From contig OZ026841.1 of assembly GCA_964023205.1 (NCBI GenBank), forward strand, positions 27,914,399 to 27,978,398: a stretch of 64,000 nucleotides of DNA, in the 5' to 3' direction. The notes beneath the pieces are model-generated. The model saw only the letters and a program-made list of their open reading frames with translations. It was not told where the DNA came from and did no database searches. Source of the stretch: Lutraria lutraria (Eukaryota > Mollusca > Bivalvia > Venerida > Mactridae). This document shows, one piece after another, positions 43,949 to 54,609 of the stretch. Position numbers and translations under genes: made by a program. Position 1 is the first letter of the stretch. Each line of letters opens with the position of its first letter.

Positions 43949-46479
43949 TAAGAAAGGTGTGTACACCAATGGCCCCTTAAAATTTTGCTCATTTTTTGCA
44001 CATCTGTCAATTTGCAAATACGGTAATAAGTATTAAATTTGACATGTATATTCAAGTACAATATTACTGAATTTGGATACAATGATTTTTTTATAAGTGG
44101 ATGTATCTATCATTTCTGCCAATTACACAAAACCTTATGATACTGACACATTTCACTCAGATTCAAAATGGAGGGTAATCATTTATAAATTGTTTTACAA
44201 TATACACACAAATTCACTGACTTTCTGACAGTAGGATTAGTGTCAGAACTCAATCAGTTAGAATTACAATAACAAACATTATGGATGAGTACTATGAAGA
44301 AGTGTGATCCCTATTCCAGGCATTGAAAATTGATCTATTTGAATTTTGAATTAAAAGCCAGAATTCTACAAAAGACTTGTAGTAACTAAAAAACTATCAA
44401 TATTGTATGTAACACTGAACATTGCGGAAGTCAGTGAATTTAACTAAATCCAGTTAATGATGTAGCATATAAAAAATCTGATTCAGGGATTGTTTTTTTA
44501 TCACAAATGTCCAAAGGTCTATGCTTCAAATCAAAGCTGACACCTGTTACTCAATTTCATACCTAAAAAAAACACATTCTCAGAAACAAAATGAAAAAAT
44601 GCCATAGTGGTCCAAAGCAATGTAAACAAATTAAGATTCATTTTTCTCAACATTACTAGCACAAGTTTATCTTTTAATGTCAAAAAAGTTTGATTGAAAA
44701 AGAAGTTACACTGAAAAAATTGTCTGAGTGGTAACTGTCAAAAACAAGACTATTCCAACTTCATGAGAAAAGTTAGACAACAAACATGTGGCTAAATATA
44801 TGCATACCAATTTAATTTTTATCTTAAACATTGGTCTTCTCCCAATACACAAATGATCATAAAGATCATTTACTGCACATGGTAGCTTAAAAATGTGCAC
44901 TCCAAAATGTGGGCTATGGACATGGCCAGTACCCAAATATTTGAATACATCATTTAAGCCTAGTGCTTTGTTGGTGTATAATATTTTATGATAGATATTA
45001 GCTGACCATTATTAATAATAATACGTAAAATAGTATTCACAGTTGGCAAAATTAGCATATAAAGTTACATTGTCCAAACAAAAATATATTACTGAAATAT
45101 TTTTTTTATAAAAATTGAGAATGTAAAATGATTATGAATAGAAATTATTATATTTTTAAAAAACAACACTTAAACACTAGCAAGCAGATGGGCTTTGATG
45201 ATAGACTGAAAATGACAGGTTGTATATACAACATTACAGGTAAGTAGAACAAATAACTTTCCATTTGGTGTTAAAAATGCAACTTTAAATAAAACAAACA
45301 TTTCTGTTTTCTTAAATATAATCAGGCACTACCTCATGTGTTTTTTGCCATTTTATTTATTTGTGTGCACTTTGTTAAGTTTTTGTCAGTCTGAACAAGT
45401 TCAGATTAGAAAAGTTCTACTGTAAAAAGAGTAGATAAGGAACACTTCTTGTTTGCATGTACTACCCATGTGTCAGGCATTGTGCACTGTCCATTCATTT
45501 AAAGTAAGTTTATCATAAGACACAGCCCCTCCATTTCAAATTCTAAGTACATACAGCATGTTTTGTTTCAGATCTTTTTACGTACTAGATATATGCCTAT
45601 AATAAAGACGTATCACTCTGCAAATTGTTCATGTAATGGTCAAACATTTTAATAACATTGCAAAAAAAACAGAGAAAAGTTAAAACAAACAAGAAACCAG
45701 TTATTTCATTCAATTGTTTTACTCTTAGATTCAATTCCTTTTTCCTCCTATACATGTATCTTAAAGCTTAATTAAAAAAAAAAATATATGCGAGTGGTCC
45801 CTGGTTACAAAACTTCTTTTTTAACAAAAAATATAAGTGTGAAATTGTCAGCATAAAACTCACTCAAGAAAGAATGTATTTTGAATTATACAACTTATAT
45901 TTGGTGTAATCAATTATAATGGTCAAACAGAATTATGAAATACTATTCCTTTTAGTCCAGTAAGAATTTAAAATGATCCCAAATTAAAGCAATTGAGGGC
46001 TCAATGCAACAGTGTTGTAACTCATATTGAAATAAGAACAGGTTACGACAGTGTTGCGTTGAAATCTATCATTTACTTTCATTAGACTCAATAATTATTT
46101 TTTCTATGTGTTTTGTAACAATTACAAAATGGCATTTTCGTGGAGACGTAAATTTGTAGATTTGAGTATTAGAAAAAATGTCTGCCCTTATTGCATTATT
46201 AATTCTATCATTTTCTTCAATAAAAAATATTACCTAGCTTGTTCATTCAGTAAAAACTACAAATAATTGACTCCCATGCATGAAAAGGGACCCTTGTCAG
46301 GTAATTCAACATTTAATCATATCTACATTAATTAATAAAACTATATACTTGAATATATTCGTGTCAAATTTATCACTTCACATTTGCAAATTTAAAGAGA
46401 TGCAAAGTGTGCATTAAGTTTTATGTGACCTTTTGTTCACACCTCTCTAAGGTACATCATTTCCATTATTCTAATACAA

Positions 46480-46652
46480 CAGTACAACCTCTCCGGAGCA
46501 GCTCTCTCTTGAGCAACAACCTCCCTTCAACAACAGCATGAATTTTTTTCTCACTGCATGTTTTAACTTCAACTTAACCTCTCTAAAGCAACAACCTCTC
46601 AATAACAACATAATTGCTACTCCCAAAGGGTGTTGCTTTGGAGAGGTTCCTG
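46480..46652. mobile_element. CAGTACAACCTCTCC MITE, 173 bp
   Basis: Left CAGTACAACCTCTCCGGAGC and reversed right CAGGAACCTCTCCAAAGC; interior GAGCAACAACCTCCCTTCAA and AAGCAACAACCTCTCAATAA. TA follows the right end; the left flank is disturbed (TACAA). Confidence 0.7.
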
Positions 46653-47029
46653 TATTTCAGCATGACCCTCATATTTCTATTAGATAGAACATGTAAACTG
46701 ACACTTATCTTGGTTTTTATTGAATTTGGTAGCAATGCTTTTTCTGACTGATGCTTTTTCATGAACTGGTCGTTAATTGGTTGAGGATTGGCCATTTTGT
46801 TTTGGTGGCAATAATTACAGTTAATTTTGTTAGGTCATCATTTTCAGTAATTTTTTATATTTCCAAGTTACAAATGTTAAACAGAATTTTTATTTCCCAT
46901 CTTCTTAAGGTAGTGGCTTAGCATGATAGTCATTTTCCATCTTCAAATTTAAGTGTGAAAGGATGCCTGGCACTATTAATTGCTATTATTTAGGTTAAAT
47001 ACTGAATGTGTAGAAATAAAATAAACAAG
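46653..47029. other. Unannotated stretch
   Basis: Nothing supported; a minus-strand 70-codon frame overlaps the MITE and has no recognisable motif. Confidence 0.4.
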
Positions 47030-47960
47030 AGGGACACTACACAATGTTTCATGCCAAGTATCTCAACTCTAGCCTTTATGGTTTCAGAGAAGGTTTTTAA
47101 GTTCATTATACATAACGAAAAAGCCATGATCCCAAAGGGCAGGGCCAATTTTGACCCCAGGGCCATATTTTGGACAATCTTGGTAGATGTCTACTAGACA
47201 GTATTTTATGTCAAACATGTAACATCTTGGAGAAGGCGATTTCAAATGTTTTTTCTTTCCATTGCTATGGCAACCATAGTTCTGCATGGAATGGAATTCT
47301 TTGAACTTTTTCAAAAGAGCTTCAGGCCAGGAACATTCCTGTCAAGTTTTAGCAACATTGGCCCAAGTAGTTTAGCAGCCTTGAACAATCAAGTGACCAC
47401 AACAGGCAGGACTGGTAGTTTTGATCCTGCGGGTCATGGTTATGAACAAATCTGGTACATGTGAAATATCTAAACTCAAGGCTCATTGGTTGATTATTAG
47501 TAAACTCTTTCTTATGTAAATCAATAATTCCCGGGATATGGGTCAATTTGACCAGGGGATTATGACTTAACTAATCTTGGTATGCAATGCTACATACTAA
47601 ACAATCTTCTGATTTTACAGAAGATTTTTGAGGATATTCATACAGAAATCAGTGTGAAATGGAGTGACCCCCTGGATGGGGTACCCCAAAAGTTATGATA
47701 TGCACCAGTTTGTTAGAGGTCCACAAAGCAATGTTACATATCAAATATCCAAGCTCTAGGCTCAATGGATTATTTCAATGAAATTTTTTCTCAAGACTTT
47801 TCAATCAAGTGACCCCTGGGGTAGGGTCAATGTCATCCCGGGGATCATGATATGAATCAATTAGGCAAAGTCTAACAACCAATGCTACATGCCAAACATC
47901 TAAGCTCAATGACTTCTGGTTTATTTTTAGATTTTTTTTAAGAATTAAGTGCCCCCCACT
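47030..47960. repeat. 'Caatgctacatgccaaatat' molluscan repeat array
   Basis: About seven units of ~105-130 bp each hold a version of ACCCCAGGGCCAT / GGGGATCATGA, 'caatcttggtagatgtctactagaca', CAATGCTACATGCCAAACAT and AAGCTCTAGGC. It starts AACAAGAGGGACACTACACA. The overlapping ORFs on both strands are repeat artefacts. Related units lie at 11150-11460, 16480-16560 and 24310-24480. Confidence 0.65.
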
Positions 47961-47984
47961 GGCAGGGCCAATTTGATCCCCATG

Positions 47985-48213
47985 AAGGTGGGGAGGAAAT
48001 TCCTAAATCTACAGGGCTGAAGTTGGAAAGTTCGACAAGTATGTCGAGATAAGTCAAGACATTTTGCACCACACACATCAACCAAACTCTTAAGATGCAG
48101 ACAGCCATCTCCTGATTAGGCAGACGACAAACTGGATACCAGGTCTCAAATATGGGAAGCCCCAAGCATTGAGCCACGTGGAGGTGCCAGCGGATAAGAA
48201 TAGAATTGGACAG
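47985..48213 (+). other. GC-richer island ending in a perfect splice donor
   Basis: From an acceptor-like cctaaatctacag (ending about 48016) one frame reads AEVGKFDKYVEISQDILHHT, HQPNS, one TAA, then DADSHLLIRQTTNWIPGLKY and GKPQALSHVEVPADKNRIGQ up to GGACAG/GTAAGT at 48213. It is a 66-codon frame with a single stop, markedly less AT-rich than its flanks. Could be a decayed exon or an unknown repeat. Confidence 0.3.
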
Positions 48214-48504
48214 GTAAGTATAAATTATGTTTCAAATAAGTCTGTTGCACATAGGCATGAGAAAGTAAGGATCTGAGATAAAGTAGGGTCTCTGGTAGGG
48301 AGATTGCAGAATTGCATTGAGCACTGGCAAGAGGTGGAGCCAGGGGAATATATTTTAAGAGTAGTTACATAAAGGTGTAAATGGCAGAGCAAGTTGGTAT
48401 GTGCCAGTCAAAACAAGCAGTGGTGCATTTGATGACCTTACTTGGTCGGTTCTTGGTTAGAATCTGTGAGCAACTTGAGTTCAACATGACTTAGAAACTG
48501 TATA

Positions 48505-48676
48505 CAGTCAAACCTGTGAACAAAGGCCACCCTTTGGAAAGGATATTAAGAGTCCTTTATTGACAGGTGACCTTAATTTGAAGGTCATTTTGTCATGAAT
48601 GATTGGTGGCTTTAGAATGGCCTTTATTTACAGGGTGGCCTTTATTCAGAAGTGACTGCTAACACAGGTTTGGCTG
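48505..48676. mobile_element. CAGTCAAACCTGTGAA MITE, 172 bp, TA TSD
   Basis: Left CAGTCAAACCTGTGAACAAA, right AACACAGGTTTGGCTG, flanked by TA on both sides. The body has AAAGGCCACCC and GGCCTTTATT repeated in opposite orientations. Confidence 0.8.
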
Positions 48677-48817
48677 TAAAGGTAGTATGCTCGCTGATAC
48701 TCAACCTTCAAGGGAAAGAAGTGTTGATAAACACAGAAAATAAAATGTTTGCAGTGTATTTAAAACAATAGTAACAAGCCACATTGACTTGTGTACTCCA
48801 CATCGACTTGAGATTGC

Positions 48818-49203
48818 TTTAAAGTCCCATTAGCTTTTTGCTATAGAAAAATATATGCAAAAAACAAGCAATTGCTGATATTATCCCAAGATAATAATTA
48901 CCGATGAAACGAGCCATTTTTCTTCTTAAAAAACTCATTTCACTGTGAATTTTGCTTTTGTAAACTTGAAATATATAGAGTGTGTGATGTCACTTTATGC
49001 TGTGTGCATAATATGACTGCGGGAAACAGCTGTTCCAGAAATAGTATTTTTTTCAATGATATTGAAAAAAATACGATAGTAGTTTCGGAAACATTTTTTC
49101 TTGCTTTAAAGTATGCACGGGAGGAAAACAAACCAGATTCCTCTGTTATAGGACAACCAAAAGCTATTCCGACCGATAAATTTATATGCTTATGGGACTT
49201 AAA
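48818..49203. mobile_element. TTTAAAGTCCCAT MITE, ~386 bp
   Basis: Left TTTAAAGTCCCATTAGC and reversed right TTTTAAGTCCCATAAGC. The 77-codon plus frame inside (48980-49213) and the 126-codon minus frame have no known motif and run across the element, so I treat them as incidental. A fragment of the same family is at about 23950. Confidence 0.6.
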
Positions 49204-49224
49204 ATGTCCATAAATTGTGCACTG

Positions 49225-49608
49225 AAGAAAAAATAATGATGTAGCTGATTTTCTCAGCAGGTGTACTGACTGTGATGAATGGTCAGTTGTTGAGTGAATT
49301 TTCAACATTCTAGATGACAAATAGGGAAAGCATACTTATGACTATTTTGCTTGTTACTATAATACTAAATGTAAAGATTTCAATTTGACATACTGGTGTC
49401 CTGGTACAGTTGCAGGCATAGATGCTTTTGAGCAACTTTGGGCCAGCAAGAATAATTGGTTTGTTCCACCACCAAGATTAATAGTCAGATGCAGCAATAA
49501 AATAAAGACCGACAAATGCAGTGGTATTTTAGTGGGTCCTTATTGGCACTCGGCACCATTTTGGCCATGTCTGATTCAGCCTGTCGTGGGGTTTCGGCAG
49601 AAGTTGTA
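49225..49608 (+). pseudogene. Tyrosine-recombinase retroelement relic: RNase H tail region
   Basis: Reads NDVADFLSRCTDCDEWSVVE, a stop in place of Trp, IFNILDDK, another stop, then YDYFACYYNTKCKDFNLTYW, CPGTVAGIDAFEQLWASKNN, WFVPPPRLIVRCSNKIKTDK and GPYWHSAPFWP. The ADFLSR plus YFA..N...F....W.PG...DAF..W sequence is typical of the region after RNase H in DIRS/Ngaro-type elements. The upstream RT is not preserved; a MITE lies there instead. Confidence 0.75.
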
Positions 49609-49710
49609 ATTTTGACAGATGGCTATTAAGGTTTAGATTGATAGCTATAAGATTTTGAGAAGCGTTGTGCTATATTTTTTCATTTTTTCAAGAGAAGAAG
49701 ATTAAATTTT

Positions 49711-49846
49711 GTTTGTTTGTTTATTTCAGTGTTATGCCCCTTTTCAACAATCAGAGTCATATGAGGTGAACAGTTCATCTAACCACTGGGAAGAACCAGT
49801 ACTAGACTCCCATCCTCCCTAAGCAACGGCCTACTTTATCACATAG
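49711..49846 (-). mobile_element. RUDI/V-SINE-like SINE, 5'-truncated
   Basis: On the minus strand: GTAGGCCGTTGCTTAGGGAG, TCTAGTACTGGTTCTTCCC, then GACTCTGATTGTTGAAAAGG, GGCATAAC and an (AAAC)n tail at 49711-49722. Shares body and end with the SINE at 760-1003 but lacks the tRNA head. Inserted within the tyrosine-recombinase element. Confidence 0.75.
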
Positions 49847-49917
49847 GGTTTATTCAAGAAGACTAGTTACAGAAAACAGACTATTCAGACAGTTCTCTTA
49901 CGGACAACAGACAGAAG

Positions 49918-50130
49918 ATGGCAGGTTATCTTGTAAATTCTAAAAGTGACAGTAGAGAGAAAAAGTATTATTCTTATTTAATGAAATGGGAAAATTGTAT
50001 CAAATCAAAGGGAATCAACAGTGTTCCAACCTCGCCAATTCTGATAGATATGTCACAGAAGTGACGAATACCACCCAACGCCGATTTGACACAGAATGTT
50101 TTAAAGACTTTCAGTAATGTTATTGGCTAT
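49918..50130 (+). pseudogene. Tyrosine recombinase N-terminal (core-binding) remnant
   Basis: Reads MAGYLVNSKSDSREKKYYSY, LMKWENCIKSKGINSVPTSP and ILIDMSQK to a stop, with a shifted continuation VIGYYLGMQNL. The KKYYSYLMKWENC pattern matches the SAM-like core-binding domain that precedes the catalytic domain in recombinases of retroelements. The catalytic R..H..R..Y part is absent. Together with 49225-49608 it marks one decayed element split by the SINE. Confidence 0.65.
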
Positions 50131-50229
50131 TACTTAGGAATGCAAAACTTGATATCTTTCAAGAAGCACTTTTACCCTCCAGGGTCTTACACATGACACA
50201 GCCACACAAGTAGTTCCAAAACCAATAAA

Positions 50230-50690
50230 TAGATAAGTTACTGACCAGACATAAAGTTACTAAGTGGACACGAAAAAAAGTGATTTTTTACCATTAACCA
50301 TGCAGTGTGACCTTGACCTGGAGGTCTTTCACAAGACACATCACCAAATAGTGTTATCATATCTGCCAGGTATTTCAGAAATCTACCTATACATGACAAA
50401 GGTACAGATGAACACGAGAACTAAACCAATTTTTTTACCTTTAACCTCTAATGACTCAGCAGATATGAAAGAAAGTACAGATCTTTTACCTCCAAGTGTG
50501 ACCTTGGTCTTGGAGGTATAGAATTGAATCTTGCAAGTGAGATATTGTGACACATAATTGAACATTTCTGCCAAATATTTTTAAAATTAACCAATGGACA
50601 ACAGAGTTGTACATCCTTACGGACGGAAAAGGTGACTCCAGTATAATCCCCAAAAATCACCATACTACCTGCTCACAAAAGTGAGGGCAG
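50230..50690. repeat. 'Tgaccttgacctgg' repeat units with GACGGA tail
   Basis: Two to three units with GTGACCTTGACCTGGAGGTC / GTGACCTTGGTCTTGGAGGT, AAGACACATCACCAAATAGT and TTACCTTTAACCTCTAATGA. Ends in CCTTACGGACGGAAAAGGTG. Confidence 0.6.
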
Positions 50691-50852
50691 TGCACCAAAG
50701 GAAGTTGGATTTGCATAGACAACGGGTCAAGGGAACTATCTTAAGAGATTAAGGGTCTCACTAAAGGCAAAATGAAGTGTAAATGTTAATTCAAACTGAT
50801 GATGCTCAGACCAACCATTAATTTGTTAAATTGTATGTTTTTGAAGTATATA

Positions 50853-51015
50853 CAGTACAACCTCTCCAGAGTGGCCCACTCTTAATCAAAAACCTCCCTT
50901 CAACAACAGCATTATTTTTCCAACTAAATGATTTAACTGTTTATTTAACCTCTCTAGAGCAACAACTTCTCACAACAACAACATAATTTTTGCTACTCCC
51001 AAAGAGTGTTACTTT
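50853..51015. mobile_element. CAGTACAACCTCTCC MITE lacking its right end
   Basis: TA/CAGTACAACCTCTCCAGAG left end; interior CTCTCTAGAGCAACAACTTC and CTACTCCCAAAGAGTGTTA. It stops before the inverted right terminus. Confidence 0.6.
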
Positions 51016-51257
51016 TTTCATCTGTATTATTTGACGATTTCATACTTTAAACATGCACCAATGAGCTTATTTCATGTCACTCTCATATTTCATTTAATCG
51101 ACGAAGCATCAAGAAGGTTTATTGAAAAAAAATTGATTCTATTATCATTATAACCGTTACGTTAGTTTATCAAGTATTGTCACTATCATACATATCTAAA
51201 AAAAGCATTTAGTTCAGAGTAATAAAATTGTACAGGAATATTTATCAGCATATTGTT

Positions 51258-52104
51258 GGCCTCATTCGGAAAGGACTTAACTACATTTTTAGCTAAAATC
51301 AGAATTTCAAAATTTCAGACTCTTCATAATGTCCCACGTATTATGCCGAAACCTCGTATCTTTAACCCAATCTAATTACTAAAATTAGTCACTTGAGGAA
51401 AAGTAATATGAGCTCGATTGGATGAATTGTTTTACAATAGGAAAAGTTGTAACTACAGACTGGTTTAGTTGACAATCTGTTTTGCAATTTCAACAAGTTG
51501 AAAGTATATTTCAAAGTCAGTTTTAGAGTAATATTATAGAGCAGTAGGTAAGTTTTCTTCAATATGTTCACATTAATTATCATTAAATGTTATTTTTATA
51601 GGCTGCGTTCTTGGCTAAATTAAAATGATAATCCAATGTTATTTTTTGCTTTGCATCAGTGCATTGCAAATGGAATGTTGCTTTTTAAAAAGAACAAATA
51701 CCATGATGATATACTTGATTATGTAAAATTAATATATTTATAAGTAAATAATGTTATTTTCATCTTTTTGATGTAGTTGCGTCTTTTCGAATCCGAAGTA
51801 TTTTAAGAAAAGATGTTCTTTTGAAGTTATGTCATTTTGGAGGGGGGGGTCAAATCTTCAGTTTATTTTCATTACCTAAACATATTCCTGTAAAAATATT
51901 GTCTGAGATTCCATTAAATGATCTTCTGCAGTTAGTAAGGTTTATTGAAAGACTATTAAATGTCACATGATATCTTAATGTCGTTTAATTGTTTTACATA
52001 CCAAAAGAGATAGCATCTGATAAACTTGTTTGAAAATGTAAAATTATTTTTCCTTTCTCATGAAAAGTTACATTTTTGAAGTTACATCCTTTCCGAATGA
52101 GGCC
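51258..52104. mobile_element. 847-bp TIR element, GGCCTCATTCGGAAAGGA ends
   Basis: Left GGCCTCATTCGGAAAGGACT and reversed right GGCCTCATTCGGAAAGGATG, perfect for 18 bp, with related TTACATTTTTGAAGTTACAT arms. No coding capacity and no obvious TSD; superfamily unresolved. Confidence 0.75.
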
Positions 52105-52752
52105 GATGATATGAGGTTTGGCATGAAGAGATGTCATTCTATGATAGGCTAAATAATCTGAAGTTATCTGCCCTTGTGTCTGTTTTTTATGATTATATAC
52201 ATGAACATTTTGTGCATAGCATATCTCTCATAAGCATTCAAAAGATCATTTAATCAACCTGAAGATAACTCTTTGTCAGCAAGCATCAACCTTACTTATT
52301 GATAAATAAATGTTTGGAGGATATGTATATGTCGTCATGTTACTGTTACTTTCTAATTAAGGCTTCCACCACCTTATCCCTCAATAAAAAACAATATCAT
52401 GATGATTTTACCACAAGGTCTTTTCTTAACAGAAAAAACAAAGAAAGAGAGAAAAATCATGCAGTTAAGATGTGCAAGACGCAATTTTCATGCCCAGTGA
52501 TCGACACATTCCAGAGTTATGTGCCCTTGAACTTAGTCATATGAATAAGAATTAACAGGATATTAGTCGCTTTTGTGACAAAGCTCTAGTTTTTTTTAAA
52601 TAAAGAGAAACAGAAATTGAGCCATTTGTCTGAATACAATATATATTAGTAGATTCAAATTGAACTTCAGCAAAATACAGCAATAAGTAAGAATATTTTA
52701 CAGAAATGTTTTAAGAAACCAAACCCAATTCTGCTTACTTCTTTTAAAACAG
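52105..52752. other. Non-coding stretch with repeat end
   Basis: About 52500-52595 (ACATTCCAGAGTTATGTGCC, GACAAAGCTCTAGTT) resembles the end of a dispersed molluscan repeat. The upstream 81-codon frame has no recognised motif. Confidence 0.4.
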
Positions 52753-52835
52753 ATGAATGGATGACACAAATGAATGGTCAGCTGAGAGCTGGTGTCACAC
52801 CAAAAGAGATGGCAGATAACAATGGTTTTAGTTCA
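52753..52835 (+). CDS. Candidate exon upstream of the BEN-like exon
   Basis: Acceptor cttcttttaaaacag (ends 52752), then 83 nt open in one frame: EWMTQMNGQLRAGVTPKEMA, DNNGFSS, with donor-like TTCA/GTTAAG. The outgoing phase (0) does not fit the next candidate exon at 53168, so a missing exon or a different gene structure is needed. Confidence 0.35.
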
Positions 52836-53167
52836 GTTAAGCATTTATTTTTTATTAGACAAAACAAAATGTATTAAATCTTATGATTTAGGATCTCTTA
52901 GATTGTTTTACTGAATTATCAATCAAGGGCTTGTTTGAGTACTCAATTTCAGTATTGTGTTAGTTATTTGCCATTCTACTCTTTTAACAGGGGTACGTGT
53001 CAATAGAGCCTTTTTTGCAAAACAAGAAGCCTTCATTCACATAGTTTCCATAATCAACTCAGTTCTTATAAAAGAAAATCCTTCAGAGCAGATTAAATTG
53101 ACCATGTCTTTGCCATTCCTTGAGATATTTTCATCACTTTTATTGTGTTAAATCATAGCTCTTTCAG

Positions 53168-53553
53168 GACAGATAAATCTGAAATTCCGGATTCAACGGA
53201 AATATTGCCACCCCTGTCTTTGATTAACCAAAAAAGTATAATAATGAATATTAATATTATTATTCTTGTAATCACAGTTTTTTTTATTGTTTTAGATGAT
53301 GGAGCTGATGCCAGTGGCTTATTTGTATACCCAAAGAAAATCAGAGTAGTTAGCAAGAAGAGAATGGTACAGCAATAGCAAGAGGACAAATGGTAAAGCA
53401 ATTGCTCGCTACCTGATGTCTGCTTTTGATACAAACAATGAGCCAGTCACCTGTGGAAACTTGTCTGGAGCAAATGGGAAAGACAGACTCAACAAACAGG
53501 TTGTGAAAGCAAATCTAAAGCGTGCCAATAAGCTAGTCTTTAAGAAGCATTAA
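53168..53553 (+). pseudogene. Two candidate exons ending in a BEN-like domain, with a frameshift
   Basis: Exon 53168-53235 (acceptor catagctctttcag) reads TDKSEIPDSTEILPPLSLIN, QK and leaves one base before GTATAA. Exon 53297 onward (acceptor ttttattgttttag) continues in matching phase with DGADASGLFVYPKKIRVVSK. A one-base shift near 53372 is needed to enter SKRTNGKAIARYLMSAFDTN, NEPVTCGNLSGANGKDRLNK and QVVKANLKRANKLVFKKH before TAA (53551-53553). The LSG..GK.RL...V..N pattern resembles the end of BEN domains, which bind DNA or mediate protein contacts in chromatin factors. The frameshift could be real decay or a base error. Confidence 0.4.
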
Positions 53554-54609
53554 CAATCTTTCCAGAGTATGCAGTAACAAAGGGAAAGGATTCGGAGGCA
53601 TCGGTGAAACTTAATTAGTGAACCTATGAGAACATAAATAAATGCCTTGGCTAGTTTCAAAAACAAATAAATCAACAAAAACAATATAAGATAGTGAAAG
53701 GACGGTTGTCATGACTGTGTATAAATGTAAATAGTGTTGATATTTAATATGATCTGAGATTTCTTATAAAGCAATTTGGTTGATATATGTCGATACTGGA
53801 AATGTTCTTTGCTTGCAAACATATGTCTACCTCCATGTCGTGTAAATTATTCAATCAAATGTTTGATAATTGTATTTATCCAGATTCATGGACAAAGGGA
53901 GTCATCATTCCCGTATCAGAAAAGGGAGATAATTCTGATGTTAATAATTATTGGGGGATTACTTTTATTAGCATTTATTCTAAAATTCTTTTTGATCATA
54001 CTTGACATACAATTGAGAAAATCGGCAAACAATAATGATATTTTGTCCAAGAATCAGTTTTGTTTTATAGAAGGTAGAAGCACTATAGATTGTATATTTG
54101 TTTGTCCTCAATTATTGACAAAATGTTACATAACAAGAAGAAAAATTATACTGTTCTTTCATTGATTTTCACTGTGTATACAGGAATGATATTTGGTTTA
54201 AATTGTTTCACCAAGGTGAGTCATCTAAGATGATTAATATTTTAAAACTTATGTACGAAAATGTGAAGTTATGGGTAAAGGTCAACAGACCTCTATTAGA
54301 TTATTTCAATATTAAAATGGGAATTAAACAGGGTGAACTATTATCTCCATTATTGTTTGTTTTATTTGTAAATGCTTACAAAACATAACTGTGGATACTT
54401 AAACTCTTGAACAATTACCAATTTTCTTATTATTATTTGCTGACAACACTGCTCTGTTTGCTTATTCGAAAGAAGATTTACAGCTATTATTGAATAAACT
54501 TCATTACTATTGTAATTATTATAACGGTGAATTTAAACAAGACAGTTGTTATAGTTTTTAAAAGGGAACCAGGGTGGAGAATGTTGATTTATTTTATAAC
54601 AGCCATATA

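Larger units (their letters stand above)
42511..46458. mobile_element. Outer ~3.9-kb TIR element (2.5 kb without its insert)
   Basis: The left end GATGTACCTTAGAAAGGT continues, after the inner element, as GTGTACACCAATGG. The reversed right end is GATGTACCTTAGAGAGGT followed by GTGAACAAAAGGTC. ATTTGCAAAT-like blocks also pair further in. No TSD found. The body (43960-46440) is AT-rich with no recognised coding region; an acceptor and 25-codon open frame near 45573 are not convincing. Confidence 0.6.

Noticed and set aside
45573..45655. Acceptor tgttttgtttcag followed by 25 open codons
   Set aside because: AT-rich peptide, no donor of quality, inside a transposon body.
48940..49320. 126-codon minus-strand and 77-codon plus-strand ORFs
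   Set aside because: Overlap the TTTAAAGTCCC MITE and the retroelement relic; no motif in either.
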